Shown one piece after another: positions 9,090 through 19,300 of a DNA stretch of 64,000 nucleotides. The DNA is from Fibrobacteria bacterium (GTDB taxonomy: Bacteria; Fibrobacterota; Fibrobacteria; UBA11236; JADFYW01): positions 1 to 64,000 of the forward strand of contig JADFYW010000007.1 of the NCBI GenBank assembly GCA_015232855.1, read 5' to 3'. Within the stretch, counting starts at the first letter, position 1, and each line of letters starts with the position of its first letter. The notes under the pieces were generated by a model, which saw only the letters and a program-made list of their open reading frames with translations, made no database searches and had not been told where the DNA came from. The position numbers and the translations under genes were made by a program.

Positions 9090-11069
9090 ATGATTAAGGC
9101 ACTTGTTCTCTGTATATTAATCACTGGCATTTCATTTGCTCAGGAAGGGAATACCCCGGTTGTATCACCACCTGCTGAGGCAGGAAATCCAGATAATGCT
9201 CCGACAAATCTGGAAACTTACGAAGAAGAAGTTGGAACCGTGCCTGAGGTTGGGGAGGTTCAAGCTGATGAAGTTCAGCCCGAGGTATACCCTTCACAAG
9301 AAGAAGAAGAAAAACTGGTAAAAGAAATACAAGCTGCTGACTCAAATCAGGCTCAGGAAACAGATTCTGCAGCTTCTTCAGACAGCCTTACAGAAGAAAC
9401 GGCAACTTCTCCTGAACCGCCAGCCGCATCTGAGGCCCAGGCACCGAAGCCTTCTGAAGAGAAAAAACCTCTCAAAGCTCCTTCAGCTACTCCAAAAAAA
9501 GCAATGTCTCCTTCTCCCGTGCCTGCATCGTCTGGCACAACCGAGAAAAAACCTGAAGAAACCCCGGCAAAAGAAGAAGAGGCAGAAGGTGGTGAGGGGC
9601 TGCAATTTAAGCCAGGCCTTACTTTTGGAACCATGACCAAAGACGGTCAGACCTGGACCCGTTTAAATTTTCGACCAGAACTGTCCATTGGAAAATTGGG
9701 AGTAGCCTTTGACTTGGAATTATTCATGAATGAGCAGCAGCAGTTTGATTCCTATGGTTGGGAGTTTGATTCTTTTGATAACGGCATGAACAGTATTCTT
9801 CGGAAAATCTATTATGTGAGATGGGGACAACCCGGAGAGACACTTTACTTGAAAGCGGGTTCACTGGATGGTATTACGCTGGGTTATGGCTTAATCATGG
9901 AAGGTTATGGAAATACAGCTCTCTATCCCGACCGCAAACTTCTTGGTTTTCATGGACAGATAAATCACATCCCTTTCTTTGATATGGGGATTGAGGTTGT
10001 ACTTAATAATTATCAGGAACTTTTCAGGGGTGAAGGTGTTATTGGAGCGAGAGCAAGTATAGCACCTCTTGGGAAACTTGGATTACCCATCTTGAGTAAA
10101 TTGAGGATTGGCGGAACTATGGTAACCGACATCAATCAGTTGGGAAGCCTGCCCGACAGGGATGGAGATAATTGTCCGGATGGATTGGATATCAGTCCCA
10201 ATAATAAATGGGAGTGTTCAGGTGCACCCTCTATCACAGATACTACAGTTTATGATCCTGATGCGACCACAAGAGCGAGTATCTTAAGAAGAAATGCTAT
10301 CGATAGTTCTGCATCACAAGTTTTAAAAGATGAGTTTAGTAATGGTGATCAATTTTCTCTTATCAGTTTTGATGCCGGAGTACCGATTGTGAGTATGGCT
10401 CTTTTCACTCTTGATGTATTTTCTGAAGTAGCCTTTCAGATGTATCAGAACAGTGATAGCTTTTTTGATGGTGGATATGGTATTATTTTTCCTGGGGCCA
10501 GAGCTACGATGGGTCCGGTGAATGCTTCATTACAATACCGTATTCTTAAGCAGCCATTTTTTCCAGGGCATTTTAATGCGTTATATGAAGCTGAAAGAGC
10601 AAATATTTTCCAGGGTCGTATGCTTACAAAAGAAGAAAAATACTGGTCGAATTCTTCCCAGATTTCCAAAGGAATTTTCGGATCAGCGGGTGTTGACTTA
10701 AAAGGCCTGGTAAATGTTGGGGGTTCTTACAAAATGATGTTTCCGGATGAGGGGAAAAAAACCCATGGTTATACCGGAGAGGCGAGTCTGGGAGAATCTA
10801 TTACCAATCTGATACCAAAACTTGGGGCCGGGAAAATTTTTTGGGTAAAAGAAAGAGTAGGAGAAGACCGAAATTCTGACGGTGAAGCGGGTTCTTCGGA
10901 CGGTTTCTTTGAGTCCAGTATCTATACTTATTACGGCTATTCTGTAGGAGTAGATATGAGTGCAAATCTGATGCTCACAGTAACTAATATCACTTCTTTT
11001 ACACGCAGTGAATCCGGGAAGCTTGAGGCACAAACGAATATGGCCTTTGAAACGGCTCTTAGTTTTTAA
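9090..11069 (+). CDS. outer membrane beta-barrel protein with Pro/Glu/Ala-rich spacer
   Basis: A longer reading frame opens at 9024, but the ATG at 9090 is preferred because AAGGAAG lies at 9074-9080 and a clean signal peptide follows (MIKALVLCILITGISFAQ). The protein then has about 659 residues. Residues 20-170 are a low-complexity Glu/Pro/Ala/Ser segment, probably a periplasmic or surface spacer. The rest is strand-rich with aromatic girdles and ends in ALSF, as expected for an outer-membrane barrel. An Asp-rich loop (DRDGDNCPDGLDISPNN) resembles a thrombospondin type 3 calcium repeat. No family was recognised. A porin-like or surface structural role is inferred. The gene stands alone, divergent from the nucleotidase run. 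Confidence 0.8.
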   Translation: MIKALVLCILITGISFAQEGNTPVVSPPAEAGNPDNAPTNLETYEEEVGTVPEVGEVQADEVQPEVYPSQEEEEKLVKEIQAADSNQAQETDSAASSDSLTEETATSPEPPAASEAQAPKPSEEKKPLKAPSATPKKAMSPSPVPASSGTTEKKPEETPAKEEEAEGGEGLQFKPGLTFGTMTKDGQTWTRLNFRPELSIGKLGVAFDLELFMNEQQQFDSYGWEFDSFDNGMNSILRKIYYVRWGQPGETLYLKAGSLDGITLGYGLIMEGYGNTALYPDRKLLGFHGQINHIPFFDMGIEVVLNNYQELFRGEGVIGARASIAPLGKLGLPILSKLRIGGTMVTDINQLGSLPDRDGDNCPDGLDISPNNKWECSGAPSITDTTVYDPDATTRASILRRNAIDSSASQVLKDEFSNGDQFSLISFDAGVPIVSMALFTLDVFSEVAFQMYQNSDSFFDGGYGIIFPGARATMGPVNASLQYRILKQPFFPGHFNALYEAERANIFQGRMLTKEEKYWSNSSQISKGIFGSAGVDLKGLVNVGGSYKMMFPDEGKKTHGYTGEASLGESITNLIPKLGAGKIFWVKERVGEDRNSDGEAGSSDGFFESSIYTYYGYSVGVDMSANLMLTVTNITSFTRSESGKLEAQTNMAFETALSF

Positions 11070-11094
11070 TTTGTCCCTGTTCAGAACAACACTA

Positions 11095-11237
11095 TTTTGA
11101 CGCAGAGACGCAAAGCCGCAGAGGATTCGCAAAGGGTCATATTTAAAAAATATAGTGCAACATATGTGAATGTATACAGTTATAAATAATGTTTATTATA
11201 ACTTCTTTGCGAGTTCTTTGCGTCCTTTGCGTCAAAA
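11095..11237. repeat. inverted-repeat (MITE-like) intergenic element, copy A
   Basis: The element is bounded by imperfect inverted repeats built from GACGCAAAG-type words (left TTTTGACGCAGAGACGCAAAG, right end its near complement). Inside are GCAGAGGATTCGCAAAGGGT and TGCAACATAT. Both internal words recur, in the same order, in the element at 13028-13175 on the other side of pgi. It encodes no protein. The RNA would fold into one long hairpin. Confidence 0.75.
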
Positions 11238-11280
11238 CTGTTCAATATTGAACGGGAATTAATTAAGGAGAATATGCTCT

Positions 11281-12963
11281 ATGATACCTGATACTGCTGC
11301 TAAAAATGCCTGGCAAGACCTGCAAGATCACTACAATAATTTTTCTTCATGCCATATGGCTGATTTTTTTAAATCAAACCCCTCCCGGGCCAGTGAATTA
11401 TCTGTGGAAGCTTGTGGTATCTTTTTGGATTATAGTAAAAACCTGGTTACTTCAGATACTCTGAGACTGTTGTTTGAGCTTGCGGAACACTCCGGTATTG
11501 TGTCTAGCCGGGAAGAGATGTTTTCGGGTAAAAAAATAAACTGTACTGAAGGTCGGGCGGTATTGCATACCGCTCTGCGGAATCTTTCCGGTACTCCTGT
11601 TGAGTTCGATGGGAAAGATGTTATGCCTGATATAAATGGTGTCTTGGAACAGATGAAAGATTTCTGCGAACGAGTACGTTCCGGCGAATGGAAAGGTATG
11701 GGGGGGAAAGCCATAAAACAAGTGGTGAATATAGGTATTGGGGGCTCTGACCTTGGCCCTGTAATGATAACTGAGGCACTCAAAGCTTATGCAGATGGCC
11801 CGGAAGTGCATTTTGTATCAAATATCGATGGCACCCATATCATAGAAACGCTGAAGAAAATTAATCTTGAAGAGACACTATTTATTGTGGCCTCCAAGAC
11901 CTTTACCACCCAGGAGACAATGACAAATGCCAATACCGCTAAAGAAGCAGTGTTGAGTCATTTTGATAATAACCCAGAGGCCATAGCTTTGCATTTTGTT
12001 GCCTTGTCGACCAATAAAGAAGCAGTATCCGCCTTTGGCATCGATACCAATAATATGTTTGTATTTTGGGATTGGGTAGGGGGACGCTATTCCCTTTGGT
12101 CGGCTATTGGGCTTTCCATTGCGTTAAATATCGGGTTTGATAATTATAAAAAGCTCTTGTCCGGGGCCCATGAGATGGATAATCATTTCCGGGAAGCCCC
12201 CCTTGAAAAGAACCTGCCGGTGATACTTGCCTTGCTTGGAATCTGGTACAATAATTTTTATGGGTATGAAACCCATGCGATACTCCCTTACGACCAGTAT
12301 CTTCATCGTTTTTCCGCTTATTTCCAACAAGGAGACATGGAGTCTAACGGAAAATATATTGATAAACAAGGGAACCAAATCACTTACCAGACGGGTCCCA
12401 TTATCTGGGGAGAGCCAGGTACCAATGGGCAGCATGCTTTTTATCAGCTTATCCACCAGGGGACAAAAATTATTCCTTGCGATTTTATCGGAGTTGTAAA
12501 TTCACATAACCCGGTTGGCCAGCACCATCAGATATTGATGTCAAACTTTTTTGCGCAAACCGAAGCGCTCATGAATGGAAAAAGCCGGGATATCGTTAGT
12601 AAAGAGCTTGAACAACAATTTGCAGATTCCGGGGTACCTGCAAAAGAGGCGAAGCTAAAAATACAAGCGCTTATTCCCCATAAAGTTTTCCCGGGGAACC
12701 GTCCCACCAACTCATTGTTAGTAAAGAAAATTACCCCGGAGACCCTTGGGGCATTAGTTGCCATGTATGAGCATAAAATTTTTGTTCAGGGTATTATCTG
12801 GAACATTAACAGCTATGATCAGATGGGGGTGGAACTGGGAAAGCAGTTGGCCAAAAAAATTCTATCAGAACTGGATGAGGCGGTGAAAGAAAAACAGATG
12901 GACTTTATCCATGATAGTTCCACTAATCAACTGATGCAGTATTATATAAAGAATCGGGAATGA
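11281..12963 (+). CDS. pgi: glucose-6-phosphate isomerase
   Basis: The 560-residue protein interconverts glucose 6-phosphate and fructose 6-phosphate in glycolysis and gluconeogenesis. It has GIGGSDLGP, the phosphate-binding [13 protein letters not shown] block, the signature region [17 protein letters not shown], the catalytic segment [19 protein letters not shown] with Glu and His, and the C-terminal signature [16 protein letters not shown]. Length is normal for the E. coli-type family. The ATG at 11281 is preceded by AAGGAG at 11265-11270. The gene is monocistronic in appearance. It lies between two related inverted-repeat elements, which leave the coding sequence intact. Confidence 0.97.
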   Translation: MIPDTAAKNAWQDLQDHYNNFSSCHMADFFKSNPSRASELSVEACGIFLDYSKNLVTSDTLRLLFELAEHSGIVSSREEMFSGKKINCTEGRAVLHTALRNLSGTPVEFDGKDVMPDINGVLEQMKDFCERVRSGEWKGMGGKAIKQVVNIGIGGSDLGPVMITEALKAYADGPEVHFVSNIDGTHIIETLKKINLEETLFIVASKTFTTQETMTNANTAKEAVLSHFDNNPEAIALHFVALSTNKEAVSAFGIDTNNMFVFWDWVGGRYSLWSAIGLSIALNIGFDNYKKLLSGAHEMDNHFREAPLEKNLPVILALLGIWYNNFYGYETHAILPYDQYLHRFSAYFQQGDMESNGKYIDKQGNQITYQTGPIIWGEPGTNGQHAFYQLIHQGTKIIPCDFIGVVNSHNPVGQHHQILMSNFFAQTEALMNGKSRDIVSKELEQQFADSGVPAKEAKLKIQALIPHKVFPGNRPTNSLLVKKITPETLGALVAMYEHKIFVQGIIWNINSYDQMGVELGKQLAKKILSELDEAVKEKQMDFIHDSSTNQLMQYYIKNRE

Positions 12964-13027
12964 CTTGGTAATTAAAACCGGTTTTTTTGAACAGGAACTA
13001 ACTGATTCTTGTTCAAAAGTAAAAAAC

Positions 13028-13175
13028 TCACCGCAAAGGCGCAAAGAACGCAGAGGTTTCGCAAAGGGTATTAAAAACAAATTGTAATGCAACATATTGA
13101 TATGTATGTTATTAAAAAAAATAATTTTCCCTTCTTCTTTGCGTAAACTTTGCGTTCTTTGCGTCTCTGCGGTGA
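13028..13175. repeat. inverted-repeat (MITE-like) intergenic element, copy B
   Basis: Outer arms are TCACCGCAAAGGCGCAAAG on the left and the near complement CTTTGCGTCTCTGCGGTGA on the right. The inside holds GCAGAGGTTTCGCAAAGGGT and ATGCAACATAT, matching the element at 11095-11237 in sequence and order. No coding potential was seen. It occupies the convergent spacer between pgi and clpS. Confidence 0.75.
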
Positions 13176-13203
13176 AAAAGGGGTAGTTTTGAACAACAAC
13201 TAA

Positions 13204-13551
13204 CTAATTCAGGCCTTGTACTTCTGCCTGCATACTGCCGGTACTGTGGGGTAGCCGGTGGTCAGCACCATAACTCAAAATCTTAGCGCATACATCATTA
13301 CAGGCCTGGTTGGTCCCGTAATACACAATGGTCCGGCCACTCACATCCACCTCCACCGCACAGCGGAACGCGGCGTCCTTAGAAAGTTCACAACATTGGG
13401 TCAATAATTCAACTACGTAATCATAGGTATGGCTCTCGTCATTAAAGAGTACTACGCGAAAGCTTGCCTGGGTCTTAGTGGAAGTTCCGGTTTCTGCGTC
13501 TTCTTTTCCGGAAGATAAACTCGAACGGATTGGGGGAAAAGGGTGCGTCAC
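13204..13551 (-). CDS. clpS: ClpS-like N-degron adaptor for Clp protease
   Basis: This 115-residue protein starts with GTG at 13551. After a disordered 30-residue N-terminus comes the ClpS core (31-110): FRVVLFNDESHTYDYVVELL and a second helix, then CAVEVDVSGRTIV and ILSYGADHRLPHST. ClpS delivers N-end-rule substrates to ClpA/ClpC. N37 and D38 match the ligand-binding Asn-Asp pair; the next residue is Glu (E39) instead of Asp. The position normally holding a conserved His (E. coli H66, in VHxxGK) is Asp here (D69 in VDVSGR). Ligand choice may therefore differ. It lies 50 bases after an unknown gene in the same direction; no clpA or clpC is visible in the window. Confidence 0.85.
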   Translation of the reverse strand: MTHPFPPIRSSLSSGKEDAETGTSTKTQASFRVVLFNDESHTYDYVVELLTQCCELSKDAAFRCAVEVDVSGRTIVYYGTNQACNDVCAKILSYGADHRLPHSTGSMQAEVQGLN

Positions 13552-13601
13552 TCAAATACTCTTATGTCTGGATAATAAGCGATAAACATGAATTGAGGAT
13601 T

Positions 13602-14120
13602 TTAGTGAGCAAAATCGGCCTGTACCACCATATTCCAAAATATCTGCCAGGCTTTTTCCTGTTCACCGGGTACAAATTGTGCGTCTATATCAAACACATC
13701 ACTCAGGTATTCGTTTATGGTCTCTGCAGTCTGCCGTAAAAAGAAATGTTGTCGTGATTGTACAAAGGCTAGGTCCTCGAAAGTTTCTGGTGGTAGATAA
13801 AGGAGGATAGGGTTATAATAAGAAAGGTCCTCTTCTTGTGGTATTACTTGTTTCATGTATCGGCTGAAAAAAGAATCGACCAGCCAACGGTTGGTTTCTT
13901 CATGTTCACCCATCAGCTTTTGAAACATTTCATGGCGATTCTGTGAAGACTTGATAAGCTGCACAAAAAGTCCCATATACTGGTCTTCAACCTTGTGAGC
14001 AAGTGTCAGTAATTCTTGACTGCTTAAGGCCTCAACATCTTTTACACAGCAAAAACACTTTTCTTCTGACACCTGGCTAAGGTATTTCAACAACATTTGC
14101 TCGAGAGTTCGTTTTAGCAT
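13602..14120 (-). CDS. hypothetical helical protein upstream of clpS
   Basis: This protein of 172 residues was not recognised. It is predicted mostly helical, with an early Cys pair (EKCFCCVKDVEAL) and an acidic, aromatic second half (YYNPILLYLPPETFEDLAFV). There is no signal peptide or membrane segment, so it is probably cytoplasmic. The ATG at 14120 begins the frame directly. It precedes clpS by 50 bases on the same strand and may be co-transcribed. A link to protein turnover is only positional. Confidence 0.6.
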   Translation of the reverse strand: MLKRTLEQMLLKYLSQVSEEKCFCCVKDVEALSSQELLTLAHKVEDQYMGLFVQLIKSSQNRHEMFQKLMGEHEETNRWLVDSFFSRYMKQVIPQEEDLSYYNPILLYLPPETFEDLAFVQSRQHFFLRQTAETINEYLSDVFDIDAQFVPGEQEKAWQIFWNMVVQADFAH

Positions 14121-14241
14121 TCCAGATATTTCCCCAGTTCAAACACTAAAATATCTTAAAAGCGATTTTGCGAAAAGGTGAAAAGGGAATTTAATTTGCC
14201 CAAAATCAAGAGTTACCCTTAAAAGTAAATCTTTGGGTTGA

Positions 14242-15186
14242 TTATCTTTTGCCAGCTTCTTCTACCAGTACTCCCACATGGGCCTCTACTGCGTTTGCCA
14301 GGCTATCCACATTATAGCCTCCTTCAAGGAAGGAAATAAGTTTGCCACCTGTATGACGTCTGGCAATATCTGTTACTACCTGGCTGAGTTTTGCAAAACC
14401 ACTGTCGGAGAAATTAAAGGTACCTAAGGGGTCTGCCATGTGGGCATCAAAACCTGCTGAGACCAGTATTAATTGGGGCTTAAAGCTGTCTGCTGCAGGA
14501 AGGAGCTTTTTTTCAAAGGCTCTGAGTGCATCTGTATCCCAGGCACCTTGTTCAAGGGGAACGTTTAAATTATAACCTTCGCCATCACCTTCTCCAATAC
14601 GCTCAGCACTACCGGTGCCCGGATAACCGTACAAGTCATGAGTAGAAAAAAACAACACCGAAGGATCGTTATAAAAGGCCCATTCTGTACCATTGCCATG
14701 ATGATAATCCCAATCAATAATCAGTATTCTTTCCAACTTATACACTTGCTGGGCATAGCGAGCCGAAATGGCAATATTGTTATAAAAACAAAAACCCTCT
14801 CCCTGGCCATAATCATCAAAGTGGGCCCCATTATTATGGCAGTGATGCCCAGGAGGCCGTATTGCACAGAATGCGTTAATTAATTTTCCTTCACATACAT
14901 CCCTTACTGCTCCCAATGCAGAATTTATGGCAAGTTTTGCGATTGGTCCTGAGTCTTCCAGCTTACTAACGCTTTCAATATGGGAAGGAGAATGAATGGA
15001 AGCTATAAATTCTGAGGAATCACTTAAGGCCTCAACTTGCTTTAATTCTTTAATAAGACCTGAATTTTTAAGCCTTTTTTGAATTTTTATCAGTCTCTCA
15101 GGGCTTTCGGGATGCCCAGGGCTTAGCACATGATTAATGAAGACCTCATTAAAAACATACCCTGTTTGTTGTAAATCCGTACTCAT
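14242..15186 (-). CDS. histone deacetylase/AcuC/AphA superfamily amidohydrolase
   Basis: The 314-residue protein is a complete zinc-dependent arginase-fold deacetylase. It shows HPESPERL (25-32), the catalytic pair RPPGHH (110-115), GFCFYNN (131-137), zinc ligands in DWDYHHGNGT (D160, H162) and GFDAH (D247), and the C-terminal LEGGYN. Bacterial members remove acetyl groups from proteins, polyamines or small amides. The HPESPERL form and length fit the class II/polyamine-like branch. It is cytoplasmic, with no signal. The substrate cannot be told from sequence. It stands alone between the clpS pair and a large palindrome. Confidence 0.92.
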   Translation of the reverse strand: MSTDLQQTGYVFNEVFINHVLSPGHPESPERLIKIQKRLKNSGLIKELKQVEALSDSSEFIASIHSPSHIESVSKLEDSGPIAKLAINSALGAVRDVCEGKLINAFCAIRPPGHHCHNNGAHFDDYGQGEGFCFYNNIAISARYAQQVYKLERILIIDWDYHHGNGTEWAFYNDPSVLFFSTHDLYGYPGTGSAERIGEGDGEGYNLNVPLEQGAWDTDALRAFEKKLLPAADSFKPQLILVSAGFDAHMADPLGTFNFSDSGFAKLSQVVTDIARRHTGGKLISFLEGGYNVDSLANAVEAHVGVLVEEAGKR

Positions 15187-15328
15187 AAAAGATTAATCAA
15201 ATTTATCCGAGAAATAATAAAAGCAATGCTGGCTGTAAAGGGGGGCTGGCAGGCCCATTTTCTTAAGAAATTTTCTAAATTATCCAGGTCTTTAGAAATG
15301 CCCCTCGTAAAAGGGGTTCTCTAAATAC

Positions 15329-15407
15329 AGTCATTCCGGCTTGTCCGGAATCTGCTGTATGGGCAAAATACTTAACAAAGCTTGATTCCGGACAAGCCGG
15401 AATGACT
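15329..15407. repeat. REP-like palindrome, perfect 24-bp inverted repeat
   Basis: Arms at 15329-15352 and 15384-15407 are exact reverse complements, and each arm is itself a hairpin (TTCCGG, 5-base loop, CCGGAA). AAATAC at 15323 and GTATTT at 15415 could extend the stem with a bulge. The 304-base spacer 15187-15490 holds no gene otherwise. A similar but different palindrome lies at 27153-27232. Confidence 0.8.
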
Positions 15408-15490
15408 TTTTAAAGTATTTTATGAACTCATGACTGTTGATTGAGAAATAATCTTTCTCAAATTTTTTTCAATCTGAAAAGGGACAAAAA

Positions 15491-16312
15491 ATGGAGTTGT
15501 TAACACAAATCGAAGAATCTAAAAAAGCAATTACTGCTAAATGTGATTTAACACCTAAAACGGGCATTATTCTGGGAACTGGATTGGGCTCTCTTGCAAA
15601 TTTAATTGAAGAGCAAACCTGCATTCCCTATGAAGACATCCCTCATTTTGTCACATCCACTGTTGAGGGCCATTCCGGGAAACTCATACTGGGTACCCTC
15701 TCCGGCAAGCCCGTTGTCGCCATGCAAGGACGCTTTCATTTTTATGAGGGATATTCCATGCAGGAAATCACCTTTCCGGTTCGCGTCATGAAAGCCCTGG
15801 GCATAGAAACCCTTATTGTCAGCAATGCCTGCGGGGGCCTCAATCACCAATTTCTCCCTGGAGACATCATGGTCATAACAGACCATATAAATCTTCTTGG
15901 GCAAAATCCACTCATTGGCAAAAACTACCATAAGCTCGGACCCCGTTTCCCCGATATGTGTGAGCCTTATACAAAAGAATATATCACCAAAATAACAGCC
16001 ATCGCTCTGGAAAAGGGTATTCCCATACAAAAAGGCGTCTATGCCTGTATGTCGGGCCCTTGCCTTGAAACAGCAGCCGAATACCGTATGTTAAAGATAA
16101 TAGGTGCAGATGTTATTGGTATGTCAACGGTTCCTGAAGTTATTACTGCAGTACATGCAAGGCTTAAAGTTGTGGGCCTTAGTGTTATTACCGATGCCTG
16201 CCTTCCTGACGCGCTTGAGCCTGTTGATATTGACCGCATAATAGCAACTGCAGCCAAAGCAGAACCAAACCTGGTTACCCTTATCAAAACCTTTGTAAAA
16301 GAAAATGGATAA
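15491..16312 (+). CDS. punA: purine nucleoside phosphorylase, trimeric type I
   Basis: This 273-residue enzyme cleaves purine nucleosides with phosphate in salvage. It has ILGTGLGSLA (phosphate loop), EGHSGKL (59-65), GRFHFYEGY (80-88), SNACGG (111-116), SGPCLETAAEYRML (188-201, E193 binds the base) and the GADVIGMSTVPEV signature. The segment that usually reads T-N here reads T-D (SVITDACLPDALEP, D235). In animal enzymes that Asn contacts the 6-oxo group, so base preference could differ from the usual inosine/guanosine. The stop overlaps the start of ileS by 8 bases. Confidence 0.93.
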   Translation: MELLTQIEESKKAITAKCDLTPKTGIILGTGLGSLANLIEEQTCIPYEDIPHFVTSTVEGHSGKLILGTLSGKPVVAMQGRFHFYEGYSMQEITFPVRVMKALGIETLIVSNACGGLNHQFLPGDIMVITDHINLLGQNPLIGKNYHKLGPRFPDMCEPYTKEYITKITAIALEKGIPIQKGVYACMSGPCLETAAEYRMLKIIGADVIGMSTVPEVITAVHARLKVVGLSVITDACLPDALEPVDIDRIIATAAKAEPNLVTLIKTFVKENG

Positions 16313-19300
16313 ATCAATGTTTCGACCAATAGATAAAAACAAAAGCTTCCCCCAAATCGAAAAAGACATCCTTGCCAAATGGCAAGCCGATGAAGCCTTT
16401 ACCAAATCCGTCGAAGAAAAGAGTACCGATAATGTATTTACTTTTTACGATGGCCCTCCGTTTGCAACGGGCCTTCCTCATTACGGCCATTTACTTGCAG
16501 GCACTATTAAAGATATTGTTCCCCGGTACTGGACCATGAAAGGTAAACGGGTAGAGCGTCGTTTCGGCTGGGACTGCCACGGCCTTCCCATCGAAAGCCT
16601 TATTCAAGACCGGTTAAAACTCTCTGGCATTCAGGAGATTAATGAATACGGGATAGGAAATTTCAATGAAGCCTGTCGTAGTTCGGTCCTCGAATACACC
16701 TCTGAGTGGGAACACACCGTTGATAAAATGGGACGCTGGGTAGACTTTAAAAACGACTACAAAACCATGGACCGGGATTTTATGGAATCGGTTTGGTGGG
16801 TTTTTAATGAATGTTTTAAAAAAGGCCTTATATATCAGGGCTACCGCATTCAACCCTATAGTCCGGCCCTTGCTACACCCCTCTCCAATTTTGAAACCAA
16901 TCAAGGCTACAAAGACCGGCAAGACCCCTCTTTAACCTTAATTATGCCACTTAAAGGCGAAGACACGTCGCTCCTGGTATGGACAACCACTCCCTGGACA
17001 CTTCCCAGTAATTTGGCTGTTGCCATGGGCACTGATATCACCTATGTCCTGGTTGAGCAAGAGGGGAAAAAATTCTGGGTTGCAGAACAGCGTATGACCA
17101 CCGTTTTTGGTGAAGACGCGATAGTGCTTGAGCGCCGTATCGGTAAGGATTTCGAAGGGAAGCAATACGAACCGCTCATGACGTACGCTCCCGAACTATC
17201 CCCCAAACAATACACAGTAATCCTGGCTGATTTTGTTTCTACAGAAGATGGTACCGGTGCTGTGCATATTGCCCCTTCATTTGGTGAAGAAGATTTTCAG
17301 CTTGGCGATAAACATGGTCTCGGTCTTTTTGATCCTCTTGATGAACAAGGATGTTTCACTTCCCTGGTGAGTGAATGGGAAGGACTGGGTGCAAAAGAAG
17401 CAGACAAATCTATTATACAATGGCTTAAAGCAAAAGGACGGGTATTCAAACAAGATACCATCGTCCACAGCTACCCCCATTGTTATCGCACCGATGTCCC
17501 TCTGCTGTATCGGGCCCTCAAAACCTGGTTCCTCAATCTGGAAAAAGAGATAACTTCTCCCGAAGGTGAAACCAAAACCTTAAAACAGTGGATGATAGCT
17601 TGTAACGAACAAATAAACTGGATACCGGAGCATATTAAACATGGCCGTTTTGGGAACTGGCTCAAAGGTGCCCGAGACTGGAACCTGAGTCGGAACCGAT
17701 TTTGGGGAACCCCTATCCCCATATGGATGGCTGACGACGGTGAACAAATTTGTGTTGGCAGTGTAGAAGAGCTGGAGCGCTTAACCGGGCAAGACGTCAA
17801 AGACCTGCACAAACATCTGGTGGACCCTCTGGAAATAAAAACCAGTGATGGAAAAACCTTTGACCCTAATGGCAAGGTATATCGTCGAACACCTGAAGTA
17901 CTTGACTGCTGGTTTGAGTCCGGCTCCATGCCCTATGCCCAAAAACACTACCCATTTGAAAACAAAGAGCAGTTTGAAAAAACTTTTCCCGCAGACTTTA
18001 TTGCTGAAGGCCTTGATCAAACCAGAGGATGGTTCTACACCCTTACGGTACTTGGCGCGGCCTTGTTCCAAAAGCCCGCTTTTAAAAACGTTATTATTAA
18101 CGGGATTATTCTTGCCGAAAACGGACAGAAAATGTCCAAACGTCTGCAGAATTACCCTGATCCTAATAAGCTAATCGACATCACTTCAGCTGATGCAATC
18201 CGTCTTTTTATGATTGACTCCGCCGCTGTTAAGGCCGGTGACCTAAAGTTTAGTGAAGCGGGTGTGAATGAAATGGTCCGTTCGGTTCTGCTACCTCTCT
18301 GGAATGCTTTGAGCCTGTTTGTAACCTACGCCAATGCAGATGCCGAAAAAGGGCAACTAAGCTGGAAGCCAGGGGAAAATCTTATTTCAGAAAATGAACT
18401 CGACCAATGGATACTGTCAGATTTAGAAGATCTTCTTAAAAAAATACAACAGGAAATGGAAGCTTTCCGCCTCTATAATGTCGTACCTGCGGTTATACAG
18501 TTTATTGATGATCTCACCAACTGGTACATACGTCGCTCCAGACGCAGATTCTGGAAATCTGAAAATGATAACGACAAAAACAATGCCTATGCTACCCTCT
18601 ATAGGGTATTGGTAGAATTTTCAAAAGTGCTGGCACCCATTCTTCCCTTTCTGGCAGAAGAAATTTATCAGATCCTTGTCCGGGAAGTAAATCCCGATGC
18701 ACCGGTCTCTGTTCACTTGTGCGATTATCCGGTCCCCGATAGTTCCTTCGAAAACCCATCTCTCGTGACTCGTATGAATATGGCACGGGAAGTTGTTAAC
18801 CTCGGACGTGTATTACGGGCAAAGCATAGTATTAAAAACAGGCAACCACTTTCTTCTCTTACCGTAGCCGTGGCTTCAGAAAATGAAAAAAATAGCCTGG
18901 AGACTCTTAGTGATATCATAAAAGATGAACTTAATATCAAAGTTCTTTCTATTTCTCTGGATGAGTCCAGCCTGGTTAAGTATCAGGCAAAAGCCAATTT
19001 TAAAGTACTCGGCAAGCGACTTGGAAAAGCTATGAAAACTGTTGCCGGGAAGGTTGCCACCTTCTCTCATGATGAAATAAAGGGCATACTCAATGGCACT
19101 GCTCTGGAACTTCCAGAAGGAAGTATCTCCGCAGAAGATATAATTCTGGTGCGTGAAGTAAAAGAAGGTCTTGTCGTAGAGGCTGGAGAGCATTTTACTG
19201 TAGCCCTCGATACCATTATTTCAGAAGAACTTTTGCAAGAAGGCCTCGCGAGAGAATGTGTGAATAAAATCCAGAATTTAAGAAAAAATGCAGGATTTTC

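Noticed and set aside
9353-9640. 95-codon minus-strand frame over the Glu/Pro/Ala-rich part of the outer-membrane protein gene
   Set aside because: The low-complexity plus-strand coding sequence creates a long antisense frame by chance.
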